Positions 45,445-57,380 are shown, numbered from the stretch's first letter. The stretch is DNA of 64,000 bases from Sarcomyxa edulis (GCA_009761415.1 QUOL01000002.1:682001-746000); one strand, 5' to 3'. Translations and numbers: made by a program. The notes: generated by a model from the letters alone, not told the origin.

Positions 45445-47195
45445 ATGGATTCGCCTTTCGCCTTTGTACCGCGAAAAGTAGCAAAACGGCCGAAGAGCTC
45501 GAATGCAGCCTCAACAAGGGCATCGCTCTCAACGCTGACGACGGCAAGAGACTCACATGTCGATGTACCCAAAGATAAAGGGAAGATGAAGGCAGACACG
45601 AGTGTCGCTGACTTGGAAGGCAGAAAGGGTCTTTGTGAAGAAGATTACGCGACTTTGGTATGGCTGTCGTTGTCAGACCATGCCCTGTGGTCGGATCCAG
45701 ATTTAAGACGCACTCTTGAATGGAATAGTCAACAAGAAGGGGAACACCCTGGAAAAGAAGGATGTACGTTCAATTTCCCTAACTTCCTCACCTAGAGAAA
45801 TTTGATTGTTTCTACAAAGACATTGCCCTTAGTTCCCTGCTTCGACGTTCACCGGTCCTCTCTGCGTTACACCTAGAAGCATTGGAGGTTCCCATTGCAA
45901 AAGCTGTCCGGTCCTGTGCCAGTGATGTACTAGAACTTCGTATGCTGATATCTGGGCCCTCACGATCGACATGGTTTGGCGAAGGCCAGGAGGACACTCT
46001 TGGCGGACTGTATGAGATTCGTCGCAAAGACTGGAATAGTTCTCTGGAGCATCCATCTAGAGAATTCTCGAGAGCTGATTGGGAACACAGGACGCTGTAC
46101 CTGGTATGTTGATCCTTCTCAACACAGTGTAACTCAAAGAGCCTGAACACCCTACAGGAAAACATACCTCCTCCTCATCGATCGATACCTGGAATCGCTC
46201 AGTTCACGCAGTCATTATTGGCACAAGAATACAAGTTCCCAAATCATATTGAGAGTGTAACCCTACCTCCGCACCACCAAGATAAACCCGGCGATCAACC
46301 TAAATGTAAAGGATTTGCCCTCGTCACTGTGTCAAACACGGAAGACGTCGAAAAACTATTGCGTCTATGGCCGTGGGATCGAAATTCTATAGCACCAAAA
46401 AACCTTACCGTGACGGACGAGGATCGTGAGGCGTCTAAATTTGGCTTTCGTTGCTTGTCCAAGGCTCGTTGGGACGAACTGAAAGACGAGTATCTCGCAT
46501 ACCGGACAAAACTTCTAGACGAAATAATCGCATCCGAGGAAGGTGTATCTAGTCTGCCTGAGCCTCCGCCACCACCTCGAACCAACGAAGATCACACTGC
46601 GCCAGCCGATTCTGGGCATCCAGCCCCAACGATGGATCTGACATCCCCATACCCTCTCAACTGCCTTGTCTTCGTACGAAACATCCACCCAGAAACAAAC
46701 AAAACGACGCTGCGTAATCTGTTTTCCATTGCATTCAAGACAGCCATCGTGAATCACGAGATCCTGAATGAAGGTCTGGATTACGTCGACTTCAATAAAG
46801 GCATGGATTCTGTACGTCGAACATACCTTACCTTTCTCTTTGACCGTTTCTGATGCAACGAACACGAACAGTGCTACCTCCGTCTTACCACACCGAACCA
46901 CACCAAAATTTTGACGGATCATTTCGCCGTAAACCGAACGACACAATCTGGAGCTCTCGATGACAAGGGCACCATTACCTCTCAAGAAGGCCATGTTATA
47001 TCGATGGAAATCGTGCAAGGTAAGAAGGAAGAACTCTACTGGCAGAAAGTTCCAGAGAAGGTGTGTAGGCAGGCTGTGCAGAAGGCTCTTAGTCAGATGT
47101 ACGGTGGTGAAGCTGGTGAGGCTAGAGGCGAGATACACGATCTTGAGGGTGCGGAAGGGAAGGGACGGCGGAAGAGGAGGAAACGAGATAAATGA
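45445..47195 (+). CDS. LARP7/Pof8-like La-related protein with C-terminal xRRM
   Basis: Exons 45445-45763, 45820-46103, 46158-46811 and 46872-47195 give 526 residues exactly in frame. The N-terminal part has a La-module look (DYATLVWLSLSDHALWSDPDL, then GYIALSSLLRRSPVLSAL). The middle has FALVTVSNTEDVEKLLRLWP, RRM-like. The C-terminal domain starts CLVFVRNIHPETNKTTLRNL and ends CYLRLTTPNHTKILTDHF...ISMEIVQGKKEELYWQKVPE, the pattern of the xRRM of LARP7 family proteins. Those bind and stabilise a non-coding RNA: 7SK in animals, telomerase RNA in ciliates and fission yeast (Pof8). A basic GRRKRRKRDK tail follows. In fungi, telomerase RNA is the likelier partner. The MITE lies about 165 bp upstream, in the probable promoter. 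Confidence 0.65.
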
Positions 47196-47479
47196 AGATT
47201 GTCCTTAGGTGACATGTCCATTGTGTGTCGTCAGAGGATATACATTGTGAAATGAACAGAAGGTATGTACAGATGAGAAAGACCCCCCAAGAAGAAAAAA
47301 CTATACCACGGGTCATAAGTCGTGAAAGTATGTACATACAGTAAGTGGAGTAACGATGGACAGCACGGTCAAAGCAACGCAGAGCACAGTATCAGATACA
47401 GAAGAAAACAGAAGAAAGTAGCTCATGCAAAAAGAAATATCAGTAATGGAGGCAGCGATGAAAAATGCGCAGAGACAGA
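47196..47479. other. Convergent 3' region
   Basis: About 280 bp between the convergent stops of the LARP7-like and NADAR genes. AT-rich with several ATACA words; no gene. Confidence 0.35.
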
Positions 47480-49023
47480 TCAGTAGCCCTCAGCGCGCAG
47501 CCGTTGGCGAACCTGTACAAGAGCCTTCCCCAGGTGATTCACACCACGTCCGAACGCACCGTCTCCCCAATAATCATCCTGAACGTCACTGTATATAATG
47601 TCCGCAATACCCGTGTTCATCAAGAGACCCCGCAGATCAGGGTGCTGCTTGAACTTGCAATACAACACGTCTTCCATCTAATCAGGCAAAAGGGCAATTC
47701 GCGTCAAGCAAGGGTCACGATCACAAAAATGGAAACTGCACATACCGTCGGTAAGAAATGTTCCGCCCAATCTGGCCGTTGGAACTGTTGAAAACTCGAC
47801 GACAGAGGGTACACTTCGTCGATTGGACAATTACGAATACGTTCTGCGATATCCGGACGGTGGTCCAGGAATTTGAGAGCCTCGTGGAGGTGTGTGGCGG
47901 TCTCGTAGATCTTGTTTCTGTAGATGATACGATGATTGGAGTGGTTTAAAAATCCTCGAAGAAGACTTTGTTGATCAAACCTCACTGGAGGGGGACGTGG
48001 TGGGGAAGAGGCCGGCTGAGGTTGGGGCTGGGTTTGGGGTTGAGCCTGCGGTTGCGTCTGAGACCCAGCTACGGGGATAGGTGGGGGAACATAAGGTTCC
48101 TTGCTTTGTTGCGTATACACAGGCACATAGAGCAGCTTTCTATCGTCACCCTTTTCAGCCTTTCGAGAACTGAAGGCGCGAAACAAGCCTTTACGCGATT
48201 TTTTCCGACGAAGGAGGCTGTTGGTGAGCTTTTCATCATCCTTGTGCCGTGTATACATTTCGGTTAACAACGGTTTAGTATGCGGCAAGTCTAGCAGCAT
48301 TTTATAAGGAGAGTCGTTGTATACATCACGTGGAGGCGCGGGGAGTTGATTTCTTATGGGCGTATGTGGTGCACCGCCTGGTGGACCATAGGCGCTAGGG
48401 TGTACAGGCGTATGAGGTGCCAATACGGCAGACATGGTAGCCTCGAACGGAGAATCAGCAGTCCTCCGAGGCGGCGGAGGTCTGCCTGGTATCCCATCAA
48501 TAACAGGTGAAGGTTCAGGATTATAACCCTTCAGTACGTCTGTGGGATTAGAGAACGAGGGTAGAGGAGGTATGTTCGCAGGATTGATGGGCTGGGGTGG
48601 ATTGAAAGGAGTCTGCGGTGGTCGGGGCCTACTCCCAGCTATTGCAGCATTATGATGGTTGCTCGTCAGTCAGGTTAGACCAGAAGATATGGTTCTAGGA
48701 CACGCACGATTTGCTGCAAATCCATTGTTCGCTTGATTGTTAGGCTCCGGAAACACATTCTGAGCTTGCTTCCGCTTCGACGACCTCTTCTTCTTCTGCC
48801 GTTGCGTCTGGGGCGGCACGTACCAGGTCGAACTTGGATACACCCCCTGCTGTTGCTGTTGCTGGCGCGTATGTGGTTGCGGGAAAGGATGTGGTTGCGG
48901 AAATGGCATCATTGGCTGTGGTTGGACGAATGGTTGAGATTGCTGATATTGCATCCCATATCCTGGAGGTTGTACCCCGTATCCATATGGATATGGCTGA
49001 TTTCTCGAGGAAGCTGATCCCAT
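47480..49023 (-). CDS. NADAR-domain protein with long Gln/Pro-rich N-terminus
   Basis: Exons 48708-49023, 47746-48638 and 47480-47677 (minus) join to 468 residues. The N-terminal 280 residues are disordered: PYPYGYGVQPPGYGMQYQQS, a Gln run, KKKRSSKRK, many PP/PQ words. A LRRKKSRKGLFRAFSSRKAEK segment could be a targeting helix or membrane-binding patch. The C-terminal domain is NADAR (YbiA-like, DUF1768): FLNHSNHRIIYRNKIYETATHL, LKFLDHRPDIAERI, a DWAEHFLPT/MEDVLYCKF junction, LRGLLMNTGIADIIYSDV and DDYWGDGAFGRGVNHLGKAL. NADAR proteins act on ADP-ribose-type N-glycosides, including damaged riboflavin intermediates. The Glu of the YETATH motif and the DDYWG motif are present, so the site looks complete. 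Confidence 0.85.
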
Positions 49024-50261
49024 ACTCCGAATTATTGGAATTTTCTCAGAAGGGCAAGACTTTGACCGAAATGCAGCGAAAGCGATGGATAAGTGATTGG
49101 AATCGATAGCTCGGTGGTTCTACCCGTCACGCCTTTTTCTCTGGACACGAGGCTTGATTTTGATATAAAGATATATCGTGCAACAAGCCCGACTTGTGGG
49201 TCGTGAAAATTCGTGGCAGTCGTGGATGGAAAGTTGGTTCATGGCCATGGGTGTCTGCTTGTCAAGATGATGTCTTGAACTTTTGCCGACGTGCGCTTCC
49301 TTCCAACCCGCCTCCAAGTCGTATATCCTTCACTTTCGGCTAGGCTCAAAAGACAACCACGTTCCAAGGACATCGGATGCTACTATGGGTATGATATATA
49401 CTCAGCTGTAAAAACGGTTTCGAGTGTTACGTAGTAAGTCGACTTTTGATTTTGTTATTCACTTCTTACCTCTCAAGGAAAGTATTACATCTCAAGGAAC
49501 GCGCTCGACATGAGATGAATTACGCTACAGTTTAACGTTCAGCGTACGTTTACCCCAAGTCGTTGGACCGCGGTTGGCATGCTGAAGCAATCTACTGTAC
49601 GACGAGACTATTGGTCCAACCTCCCCGCTCCTCGGCGCGATCAATGGTCCACAACCTTGCATGTGTACGTTTTTTGTCTAAACAAAACAAGGAATTCTAT
49701 TCACTTTCGAGCTTCGGACCCGGGGCTGTTGAACATCTGTCATCTTCCCGTGATGCTATGGTGAAAAGTTCGCAGGCCGATTGTGTACAGCATTAGGGTT
49801 TTTCAAGCCAATTGCACGAGGATCTGCGTTGTGTGTCAGATTCTCGTCTCGAAACCGTTCAGGATCACGTACTTATTGCTCCTCAGTCATGCAGGAGCGG
49901 GTACCTCATTCAGTGGCATGCTTTTGAGCTCATGAAATGAGTTCTTGTTCGGTAGGAACTCTAGGACATCGGACACCAGTCATTGACAGTGTAACATTTA
50001 CTACCTGCGGGATGGACGCCACATGCCTTCTCAAGGTCGTTCACTGGTGAGATGTTTCCTGTGATTCATGAATGTACTCAAGAACCCTATGACAACATCC
50101 CCGGTACAGGGAACGAACTATGTAGGTCAGAATCATCACAATCTCTGTTGTACACCTTTCAAGGCGCGACGTCGCGACATCTGACTCTCCATCAGGATCC
50201 CGCCGATAAGTGAAAAAAGCTTGGTGCTAGTAAGTGGCATTCCCTATCTATCGTTGATGGT
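49024..50261. other. 1.2-kb gap without a supported gene
   Basis: Open frames here are short and uncharacteristic in all six readings. Part must be the promoter of the NADAR gene and the 3' UTR of the thioesterase-like gene. The rest shows nothing I can name. Confidence 0.35.
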
Positions 50262-51158
50262 TTACAACTTGGGCTTTGGGGGGGAAGGCTGCATCTTCAG
50301 CTGCACGCCTGAGGCTACTAAACGATGATTAGTGGCGTCCCATATCTAGATAGGTGTACAGGTCAATATATGACGAGTTCTCATGAAGTTGACCCTACCT
50401 CTGCCCGAGTAGACATCGCTCGAGCACCTATTGTCAAGCTGGTGCTGACTATCCTCAACTTCGCTCCTCTAAATTCAAGATAGATCAGATCAAGACATCG
50501 ATCGGGAGGACGAATGCTCTTACAAGGGTGCGGGTGCATGAAATACAGTGTCGATCGTTTGAGACACTCCAGGATCGCCCCTACCTCCCTGAGACAAATC
50601 CAAAGCTGAAAGAGGAAGAGTCGAACACCTGCAAGGAGTTGCTAGCAGACTATAGGAACCTGCTTATGGTGTAAGACGTACTCATCGATGAGGAATGTAG
50701 CGCAAGCTCCGTGCAAGCTACCATACGCGTTGACCATATCTGGAATGTACAACGATACAGTCAAGTCAAGCAGAAGATCTACCCTTTGACATGCATCACT
50801 TCACCTTCAGTTACGCTCAATTCGCAGACGACGTAGCCTTCTAATTTACGAGGCTCATCCTTCTTGGGAGTAACAGATACTTCGGTGACCTTCACCGTTG
50901 TCTCTTTGAGCTGACAATCTCCAAACTGGTCAAAGCACTGACCTCGATACGGTCGCCCACTGAACTAGCAAAGCCGTTTCCTCGTAGATGAAACATAGCG
51001 AGCCACTTGACAGTGATTTCCTTCACTTCCCGCGTAGCATTCCCTCCGATTGAAGCTGAGACCTCGTCAACAAGAGGGCTCTTTAGGAACTTCTCTCTCA
51101 CACGAGGATCTAGAGAGGTGGGTCGGCCCACAAGTCGAGACTGCAGAACAGGTGCCAT
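50262..51158 (-). CDS. Hotdog-fold thioesterase-like protein A
   Basis: Spliced minus-strand gene starting MAPVLQSRLVGRP (51158). Exons then give a helical N-terminal part (VDEVSASIGGNATREVKE), followed by LKETTVKVTEVSVTP and LEGYVVCELSVTEGEVMH. Next come the hotdog core PDMVNAYGSLHGACATFLID, AKLRIVSTSLTIGARAMSTR, and a last exon IWDATNHRLVASGVQLKMQP ending at the TAA 50262-50264. The (N/D)-x-x-G-(S/T)-LHG-(A/G) motif on the central helix is the substrate-binding signature of acyl-CoA thioesterases of the PaaI/THEM type. The segment between the core and the AKLR strand is poorly conserved, and I could not join it confidently. A paralogue lies head to head at 51542. Confidence 0.7.
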
Positions 51159-51541
51159 TGGACGGAGATACTTGCTAGACGCTAGAAAAGAGGTTAGGTT
51201 TGTGCTAGCGCTGGTTTCACAGACCACCGGTAAATTGTTATTTTTTTTCTTGTCAATGTCCCCAAGTGGAGAAATCACAAGCAGCCTGTGAGGCGCGAAC
51301 TCGGAAGGAGCAACTTCGGTTAACCATCTAAGGATTGCATCTTGCACCGAACGTCCATGTGCGGTTTAGTATCTCTTTTACGAGCAAGCGGCCCAGTCTC
51401 CGAGGTCTTGTCAGCCAGCTATGCTTTTCCCGGGTTTCAAGTATACTTTCAGACCTTCCTGTGAATGTCTTCCGCTCATGATCTGGAGTACATAAATATC
51501 TCGATTAAACTTGGGTGTATGGGTACGATAATCTTTCCCCA

Positions 51542-52420
51542 ATGCCGGTCTCACGAGAACTGCACATGCACTCGGACGATCCTCTCTTCTTCATTCGTTC
51601 GCTTCCTCCAGCTCACAACGTCGATGTTTCTAAAATCTTGGGAAATGTCCCACTTGACGAGAAGCAGTTGGGCGTCAACACCTTTGCTTATTTTATAAGC
51701 ACGGTGGGACGTTCATACGGCGCAGAGACTGGTGAGAGACTTAGGATATCCCAAATGGATGTCTGGAGAAGAGACGGACCATCGGCGGAAGCCCGAACGG
51801 TCTGTGAACTAGAGGTCGATCAAGGTAAGAAACCATTTTCTCCCTCTAAATGACCTCTGGAATCGTTGACCAACCTTCTGCTCAATTACGAGTAGCTATG
51901 TGTAACGTATACGGGACCCTACATGGAGCTTGTGCTGCCTATATAATCGATCCGTGCAGTATTCTTTATTCCGTCCCCGTAATTCGATTGACTGATCTCG
52001 TCTGTTTCGCAGATGTTCATCGTCCGCTATAGTCCAGCTAGGTATAGCTACAAATACGGACGGCACAGGCATGTCTCAAGCCATGAATATTATCTGGCAT
52101 AATTCTATCACTGTGTGCGTATTTCACACCGGTTGTCCTCAGTATTAGATTGACAATATTTTCCCGTCCCTCACAGAGGCACGAAACTTAGTGTGGTTAG
52201 CACTGCAGTGTCTGTCAAAGGCCGTATCAGGGTATCTCGGTGCGAGGTAAGCTTTTCGATCGACTTACACGCTTGTCCTATGTTCCGTCAGATTAAAGCA
52301 CTCCTTGTTCAGATTTGGGATAGAGATAGAGATAGATTATGCATCTCAGCAGTCCATTCCACCATGAACATTCCTCTCCCTATCGCAGGGAAGAAACACG
52401 GGCTCAGAGGGAAACTCTGA
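51542..52420 (+). CDS. Hotdog-fold thioesterase-like protein B
   Basis: Divergent paralogue of the preceding gene. Exon 1 (51542-51824; an alternative in-frame ATG at 51566) encodes LPPAHNVDVSKILGNVP and the strand region ARTVCELEVDQ. After an intron ending near 51892 comes AMCNVYGTLHGACAAYIIDP, the hotdog helix. Then LGIATNTDGTGMSQAMNIIW, KLSVVSTAVSVKGRIRVSRC and a last exon IWDRDRDRLCISAVHSTMNI, with stop at 52420. All expected hotdog strands are present, so it looks functional. A PaaI/THEM-type acyl-CoA thioesterase role is inferred. The 380-bp gap between the two start codons is a shared promoter. Confidence 0.72.
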
Positions 52421-53062
52421 CTACAATATCGTTCGATAACACTATAATTCACGGTTCAGCACATGTAGCACCATATTTTAGCCCTTTCGTATATTCCGTA
52501 CCGATGAATACGCATACTCCCACAGCTGAAAGCCAAGACCTTATTTCGTAGAACTCGTGTTAGTCCAGGTACTATATGTAAGACATATTTTTACCATTGT
52601 CTTTCCGCCGCTGCGGTAGGAACGAAATTGAAATGACGTCCTTATATCGCGGATATTCTTGTCGTAGCCCCGTGCCTCCGTTGAACGCTAAGCGCGGAAG
52701 GTAGAAACCAAAGAAGATAATCGGCATGACGAATTATGAGAGCAGAAGGTGTAGGTACCCTCGTCGACGTCATGAGATGTGGTCGTAGGTCTAGAGACTA
52801 GACGATTTTGGGATCCGTAGTGATCCTAATCAACGATAGGCGCAAGTTGAGGCAGGCCAGCAGGTTCAGAGGAAAATCGTCACCCCGGTGAAATGGGGCG
52901 TTGGAGCCCACCCAACGCCCGTACGACGCTATCATGAGACTCACTTAAGCTGATGGGTGCACAAAGATGAACAGGACAATGGCCCATGTCAAGTATCATG
53001 GACTCTAGATGGAGAAGTCACATGAGCTTCCGCCAGTCGATGTCATCATCTAAACACAGGCT
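52421..53062. other. Convergent intergenic region, no gene seen
   Basis: About 640 bp between convergent stops. No coding signal or recognisable repeat. Confidence 0.35.
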
Positions 53063-53995
53063 TCAATCTGAGACCTCTGGATGAGAACGTAGATACTCCC
53101 GTAATTTGTCAAGGGCCCGATAACGATGCGAAAGGGTATTTTTCTGAGCAGAGCTCATCTCAGCATATCTAAATCGTGTCTCAGTTCGAACAACATCGAA
53201 GGGATGGAAACCAAAATATCTACGTACGTCAGTCCAGTCCCTTCAGGCTCAAAAACTGCATCCCATCCGAATACTCCGGGGCCTCTAGCGGGTACGATAG
53301 TGCCGTCCGTGCGACCTTCGAAGAGGAGAGGTTCGGATCCTTGATCAACAGGTGAGTATCTGAGGGGCAAGGGAACCAACTCCATATCAACGCCTACCAG
53401 GTCCCGCAGAGTACGCGAAAGTGCACAGGGCCCAAGCGGCTTTCGTAGGAAATCCAACAAGAAGGTTATTGAGACCTATATATTTGGAATTCGAAAGCTA
53501 AAATTAGGGAACTCGATAAGTGTATGTCTTGAAAACATAAACGCACCCTCGTGTCCAAGCTCCGTCAGGAAATATTTGATGTAAGGGCCTGGTAAGCCAT
53601 TCAGCGCTTTGAAACATAGCGCGGTATCCTCTGTTATGCACGGTCCACCTATCTGATCGATGTGAGACTTTGCAGATAATCTAGAATGCGACAAGGGACA
53701 CCTACCAACTCAGCAGCCTTGCGGCACTTATCTTTTGCCACTTCTTGTGTGCTCCCTTGAATCTCTGGAACTGATCGGGGGTTCGGTTTTCGTTTGTAGG
53801 AGAGATCTTTGTATGAAGAACGTACTGTCCAGACTTTGGGAATCGATCTCGATGGGCTGGCCCCCTTGCGAAAGAATGGCTTTGACTTCTGTGAGCTTGT
53901 TCGCGTTTCCAGTAACGAAAACTGGGTGGATGTATTCAGATTGTCAGTCTTTGCACCTGTAAGGAGGTGGTTTCCTCACTTAATCGTTTGACCAT
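53063..53995 (-). CDS. Inosine triphosphate pyrophosphatase (HAM1/ITPA family)
   Basis: Hydrolyses ITP, dITP and XTP to monophosphates, keeping deaminated purines out of DNA and RNA. The ATG at 53995 opens a tiny first exon that splices to give [20 protein letters not shown], the classic (S/T)GN-x-x-K phosphate-binding start. Later exons read [32 protein letters not shown], then [54 protein letters not shown] and [17 protein letters not shown]. The end is [14 protein letters not shown] with the stop at 53063. All family motifs are intact across at least six short introns. Cytosolic, normally a homodimer. Confidence 0.94.
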
Positions 53996-54298
53996 AATGC
54001 TAGTATGAAAAATTAGAATCAAAGACGAGTTGTAAGAAGGTGCAAGAGTGACTCGGGGAGAGTCGAGTGAGGGTCACGTTCCGACGGAGCTCGATCACGA
54101 TCGGGCGAGCTTTGACTGCCACTCGTCGGACAGGAAACGCAAAGAAACGCACGATGTAAACGCTGGAAGAAGTTGTTGTACGGTACGGGCGTCATTCAAA
54201 CCATACGAATTATATGTTATTATATCTATATTTTTGTGACTCCATCATAACCAACCAAGTTGCTTGCGAACAGGTATCACGCCACCCAAAAAAGGAGT

Positions 54299-55801
54299 TT
54301 AGAAGATTGCCCTGCTACCACTTTGTATCGCAGCCAATGTTGCGGCGAAAGCTTGAACATCGCACCCAATGTTACTCAGCGCAGATACCGCAGCTGCATT
54401 GACGTCTGCTGGACTACCGTTTATGTATTTAGGAGATTGGTCCGACGCTGGAGGCCACTCCTTTAGAACCAATGGGTGGCTGGATGTAGGTGCGTATCCG
54501 CATGACTCGAATAGTTCAAGATGACGCAGGAAACTACGCGTGGGGTTGAAGAGAGGAAGAGCTGTATAGAGGAGAAACGGAACAAGACTCAATGACATAG
54601 ATTGGGCCTTGAGTATCGATTAACATCACCTTCTTCAACGATAGTGTATGCTTGATTCGAGGAGATCTTCCGCGAAAACATCACTATTCAAGAAGTATAG
54701 ATCAAATTTGAGAGGAAATACAACCGCGATCACTTGGTCTTACTCACAGTAAGCACAAACAGCCATGCAAGCCTTGCTTTCCGCGAGGCAATGGACCAAG
54801 ACTTGGCCGCCGCTTTTCAAGCCTGCATCAATGAACGAACATGCGTCGGGCAGAGCAACGAGAAGTCCATCTTGACGACAATTCGGGATATTGATATGGC
54901 AGTGTTCGATGGCGGACGTGAGTGCCGTCGATGAGATCTGAGCTGGGGAAAGCGAAAGGAGATGAGTTATGCCAATATCCGCTAGTAGGGATTGTGCTTG
55001 CTCTGGATCTGAGGGAAATTCGCTGAGATAATGAAAATTAGTGGAGCACATACTTTACTATGGATTGTAGACCCACCTGCTGAGATGAAGCTGGTTTAGT
55101 ATGATGGGTGTTGTGTCGAACAATTTATTGAGAAAACCTGTGACGTCCTGTTCTTGCCTTTTCTTCCATACAGTGTAAGCTGTATTTGTGGGACAAGGGT
55201 CGTAATCACAGCTCGCGAACGCATCGAGTTGTTTGAGGAAACCATAATTCGGGTGTACGATGGGTCTGTCTGGATTCATGTTATGGGGACGAAATGTCTA
55301 GTTTTCAGTTAGGACACTCTTACGTTGCTTAACAAGGCGGAGAGCAGCCGATTGAGACAACTTCTCTGTCTTCATCACTGGGATTTATAAGAGAGATGCG
55401 CATAACTTGGGAGGAATAGTATTGGACAACTCACAGTATGCACATACTACGGTTGTACTCCTGGAGATGCCCATGAAACAATGAACGAGAACTTTTCCAC
55501 CTTGCTCCAGGGCAGACTGAATGAATCGACATGCCTCAGGGAGATGAATGAGAAGATCCTCGTACTCAGAATCATCTACGGCTATGACCAAGTGGTTCGG
55601 GCCAGTTGATGGGTAATCTGGGCATACAGACAGAATATGGGTTATCCCAAGTTTATTCCGCGTATCTTCACATGTTGCAGCTAACAAGCTGTGAACAAGT
55701 AGGTACGTCGTCAATTGGTGACGGACGTGGCGTGATTCCACTCACTTTCCGAGGTAGATTCTGTCTTCCACGATGGCGTCGACACTTGGTGATCCTAGCA
55801 T
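54299..55801 (-). CDS. Protein with two tandem dual-specificity phosphatase domains
   Basis: One spliced gene, starting MLGSPSVDAIVEDRIYLG (55801). The first DSP domain has LGITHILSVCPDYPS, the general-acid region VAVDDSEYEDLL-like, and the active site VHCFMGISRSTTVVCAY (HC-x5-R complete). RPIVHPNYGFLKQLDAF and QEQDVTGFLNKLFDTT link to the second domain. That domain reads LADIGITHLLSLSPAQ, DGLLVALPDACSFID and VHCLAESKACMAVCAY, then ISSNQAYTIVEEALPLFNP. In the second P-loop the catalytic Cys is present but the Arg at +6 is Ala, so this half is probably catalytically dead. The C-terminal tail is Ala-rich. The tandem layout agrees with a fungal family I have seen before. Substrates unknown. Confidence 0.82.
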
Positions 55802-56469
55802 GGCTGAGGGTATAGAGTATTAGGGATGGTACAAGGAAGTGGTATAGGTATAAGATAACAAAGAAGACTCTTCAATCCTGCTTCATGAGCGCCCACCGCA
55901 TGAAACTCTCGGGAGCAACTCGGAAGATGAATTCGAAGTTGTCACGAAACACGATTCTGTTTGGACTTGGTATGCTTGAACGTTGATCATGATCGGAAGC
56001 ACGCGACGATCTCGTTTGTTTTTTTGAGCAAGGACGACTTTGGATGGAGTCTCAAGGGTGGCATGAATAATTAGGTAGAAAAAAACTTGAATACTTAGCT
56101 GAAGGCAGATTGACCGGCTTAGTCTGGTGTCGGTCATCGGTCATTAGACTCACCGAAAGTCGTTCTCATGTCCAAGCTTCGAAGCTTCTTGTGTCCGAGT
56201 TGGCCTTGATAGGACAAGTTCAGGCGCCGAGCTGTATATTGGCTGGAGACAGCAGTTTAAGCTGCGATAGGATTAATGCCTAAGATAGAGGAAATAAATA
56301 AACCTGATATTATGTGGGATGACATATAAACGTAGTCTATGGACGGTCCCATCTACGGAGCGAAAGGTGGAAGAGGTGATACACGTGCAGCTGATTTACA
56401 GAAAGTTCCTCGGATAGTGGGATAGTGTGGGGAATGTTGACCAGCGACAAAGTAGCAAGTTGAAATGAT
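55802..56469. other. Intergenic, no gene seen
   Basis: About 670 bp upstream of the phosphatase gene and downstream of RCF2. An 84-codon minus-strand frame at 55883-56137 has a hydrophobic stretch, but no support as a gene. Confidence 0.35.
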
Positions 56470-57380
56470 CTAGATGGGAACGTTGAACTTCCTTCCCTGA
56501 GATGCCAGAAGCTCCTTCTCGCGAGCATCTGCTTGTCGGTCTCGATCCTGTTGTTCCAACTGACGACAATGTCAGTACAAAGAGTTTCAAGAGTAGTGAC
56601 ACGACTTACGACATCTCTCCACGAATGATCAACGAAGGGCTATAAACATAGCAGATTAGAATGAGTATCATGGGGTTGATATGAAGACGCACGTGTTCCA
56701 GAGCCTTTGCACGTTTGGAATGCGTGAGTGCACCAGCAGCGATAAGCACACCAATGGTTAGCCCCTGAGCCCACATACGGGCTTGGACAATCTGTCAAGG
56801 AAACAATCAGTCAATACTAGCTCTCAGTCAATAGATTGACCGCTATTTTCTTACTTTTTGTGGCATAGTTTGGTACCTGGCGATAGACGGTTAGACGGTT
56901 AGATAGGGGCGTCAGAGGGTGTAACGTACTTGTCTCTTGAGATAATTGCACCAGCGATAGCCATACTCGCCGCCCAACTCCCCATGATCAGAGAATACTG
57001 GTGTCTATCAGCCCAATCTGCGACTTTGTCTCCAGTGCTCAGACCTTCCCATCGCTTCTGAGCCTCCTGCTCTTTCTCATCCAGAATTCGCATGCCTTCA
57101 CCCTCCCTGTAACAAAGCATTGGAATAGAATCCTGCAGTCGAGAAGAAAGAAAACCCACCAATTCGACATATCATACTCCAAACCTCGGCGTTCAGCCTG
57201 GATAGAGAGAGACGGCGCGACGATGATGATGAAGTTCAACATTTTCAAGGAAAGGGGTAGTGCGCGGTATGCAGGCCATCTACGGTTGAGATAGGCGATT
57301 CCAGCGGTGGCGACGACCCCACTGACTACAGCTCCTTCGATTGCACCTCGAATCGACGCACGACTGTGAGCCTGCATCAT
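56470..57380 (-). CDS. RCF2: Respiratory supercomplex factor 2 (Rcf2), HIG1 domain
   Basis: Mitochondrial inner-membrane protein that associates with the cytochrome bc1-cytochrome oxidase supercomplex. Starts MMQAHSRASIRGAIEGAVVS, with two early membrane segments (VVSGVVATAGIAYL and LKMLNFIIIVAPSLSI). A soluble part follows (MRILDEKEQEAQKRWEGLS, GDKVADWADRHQYSLIMG). The HIG1 domain then reads SWAASMAIAGAIISRDK...IVQARMWAQGLTIGVLIAAG, and a charged C-terminal helix is rich in Arg/Asp (RDRQADAREKELL). Stop at 56470-56472. Exons in the HIG1 part are very short. The two-domain layout (N-terminal pair of TMs plus HIG1) separates Rcf2 from Rcf1. Confidence 0.87.

Noticed and set aside
48733..49109. 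Plus-strand open frames opposite the NADAR gene 5' end
   Set aside because: Leu/Arg- and Val/Ala-rich antisense readings of the Gln/Pro-rich coding exon.
55883..56137. 84-codon minus-strand frame
   Set aside because: No motif, no splice context and only a weak hydrophobic stretch; lies in a gap between two well-defined genes.
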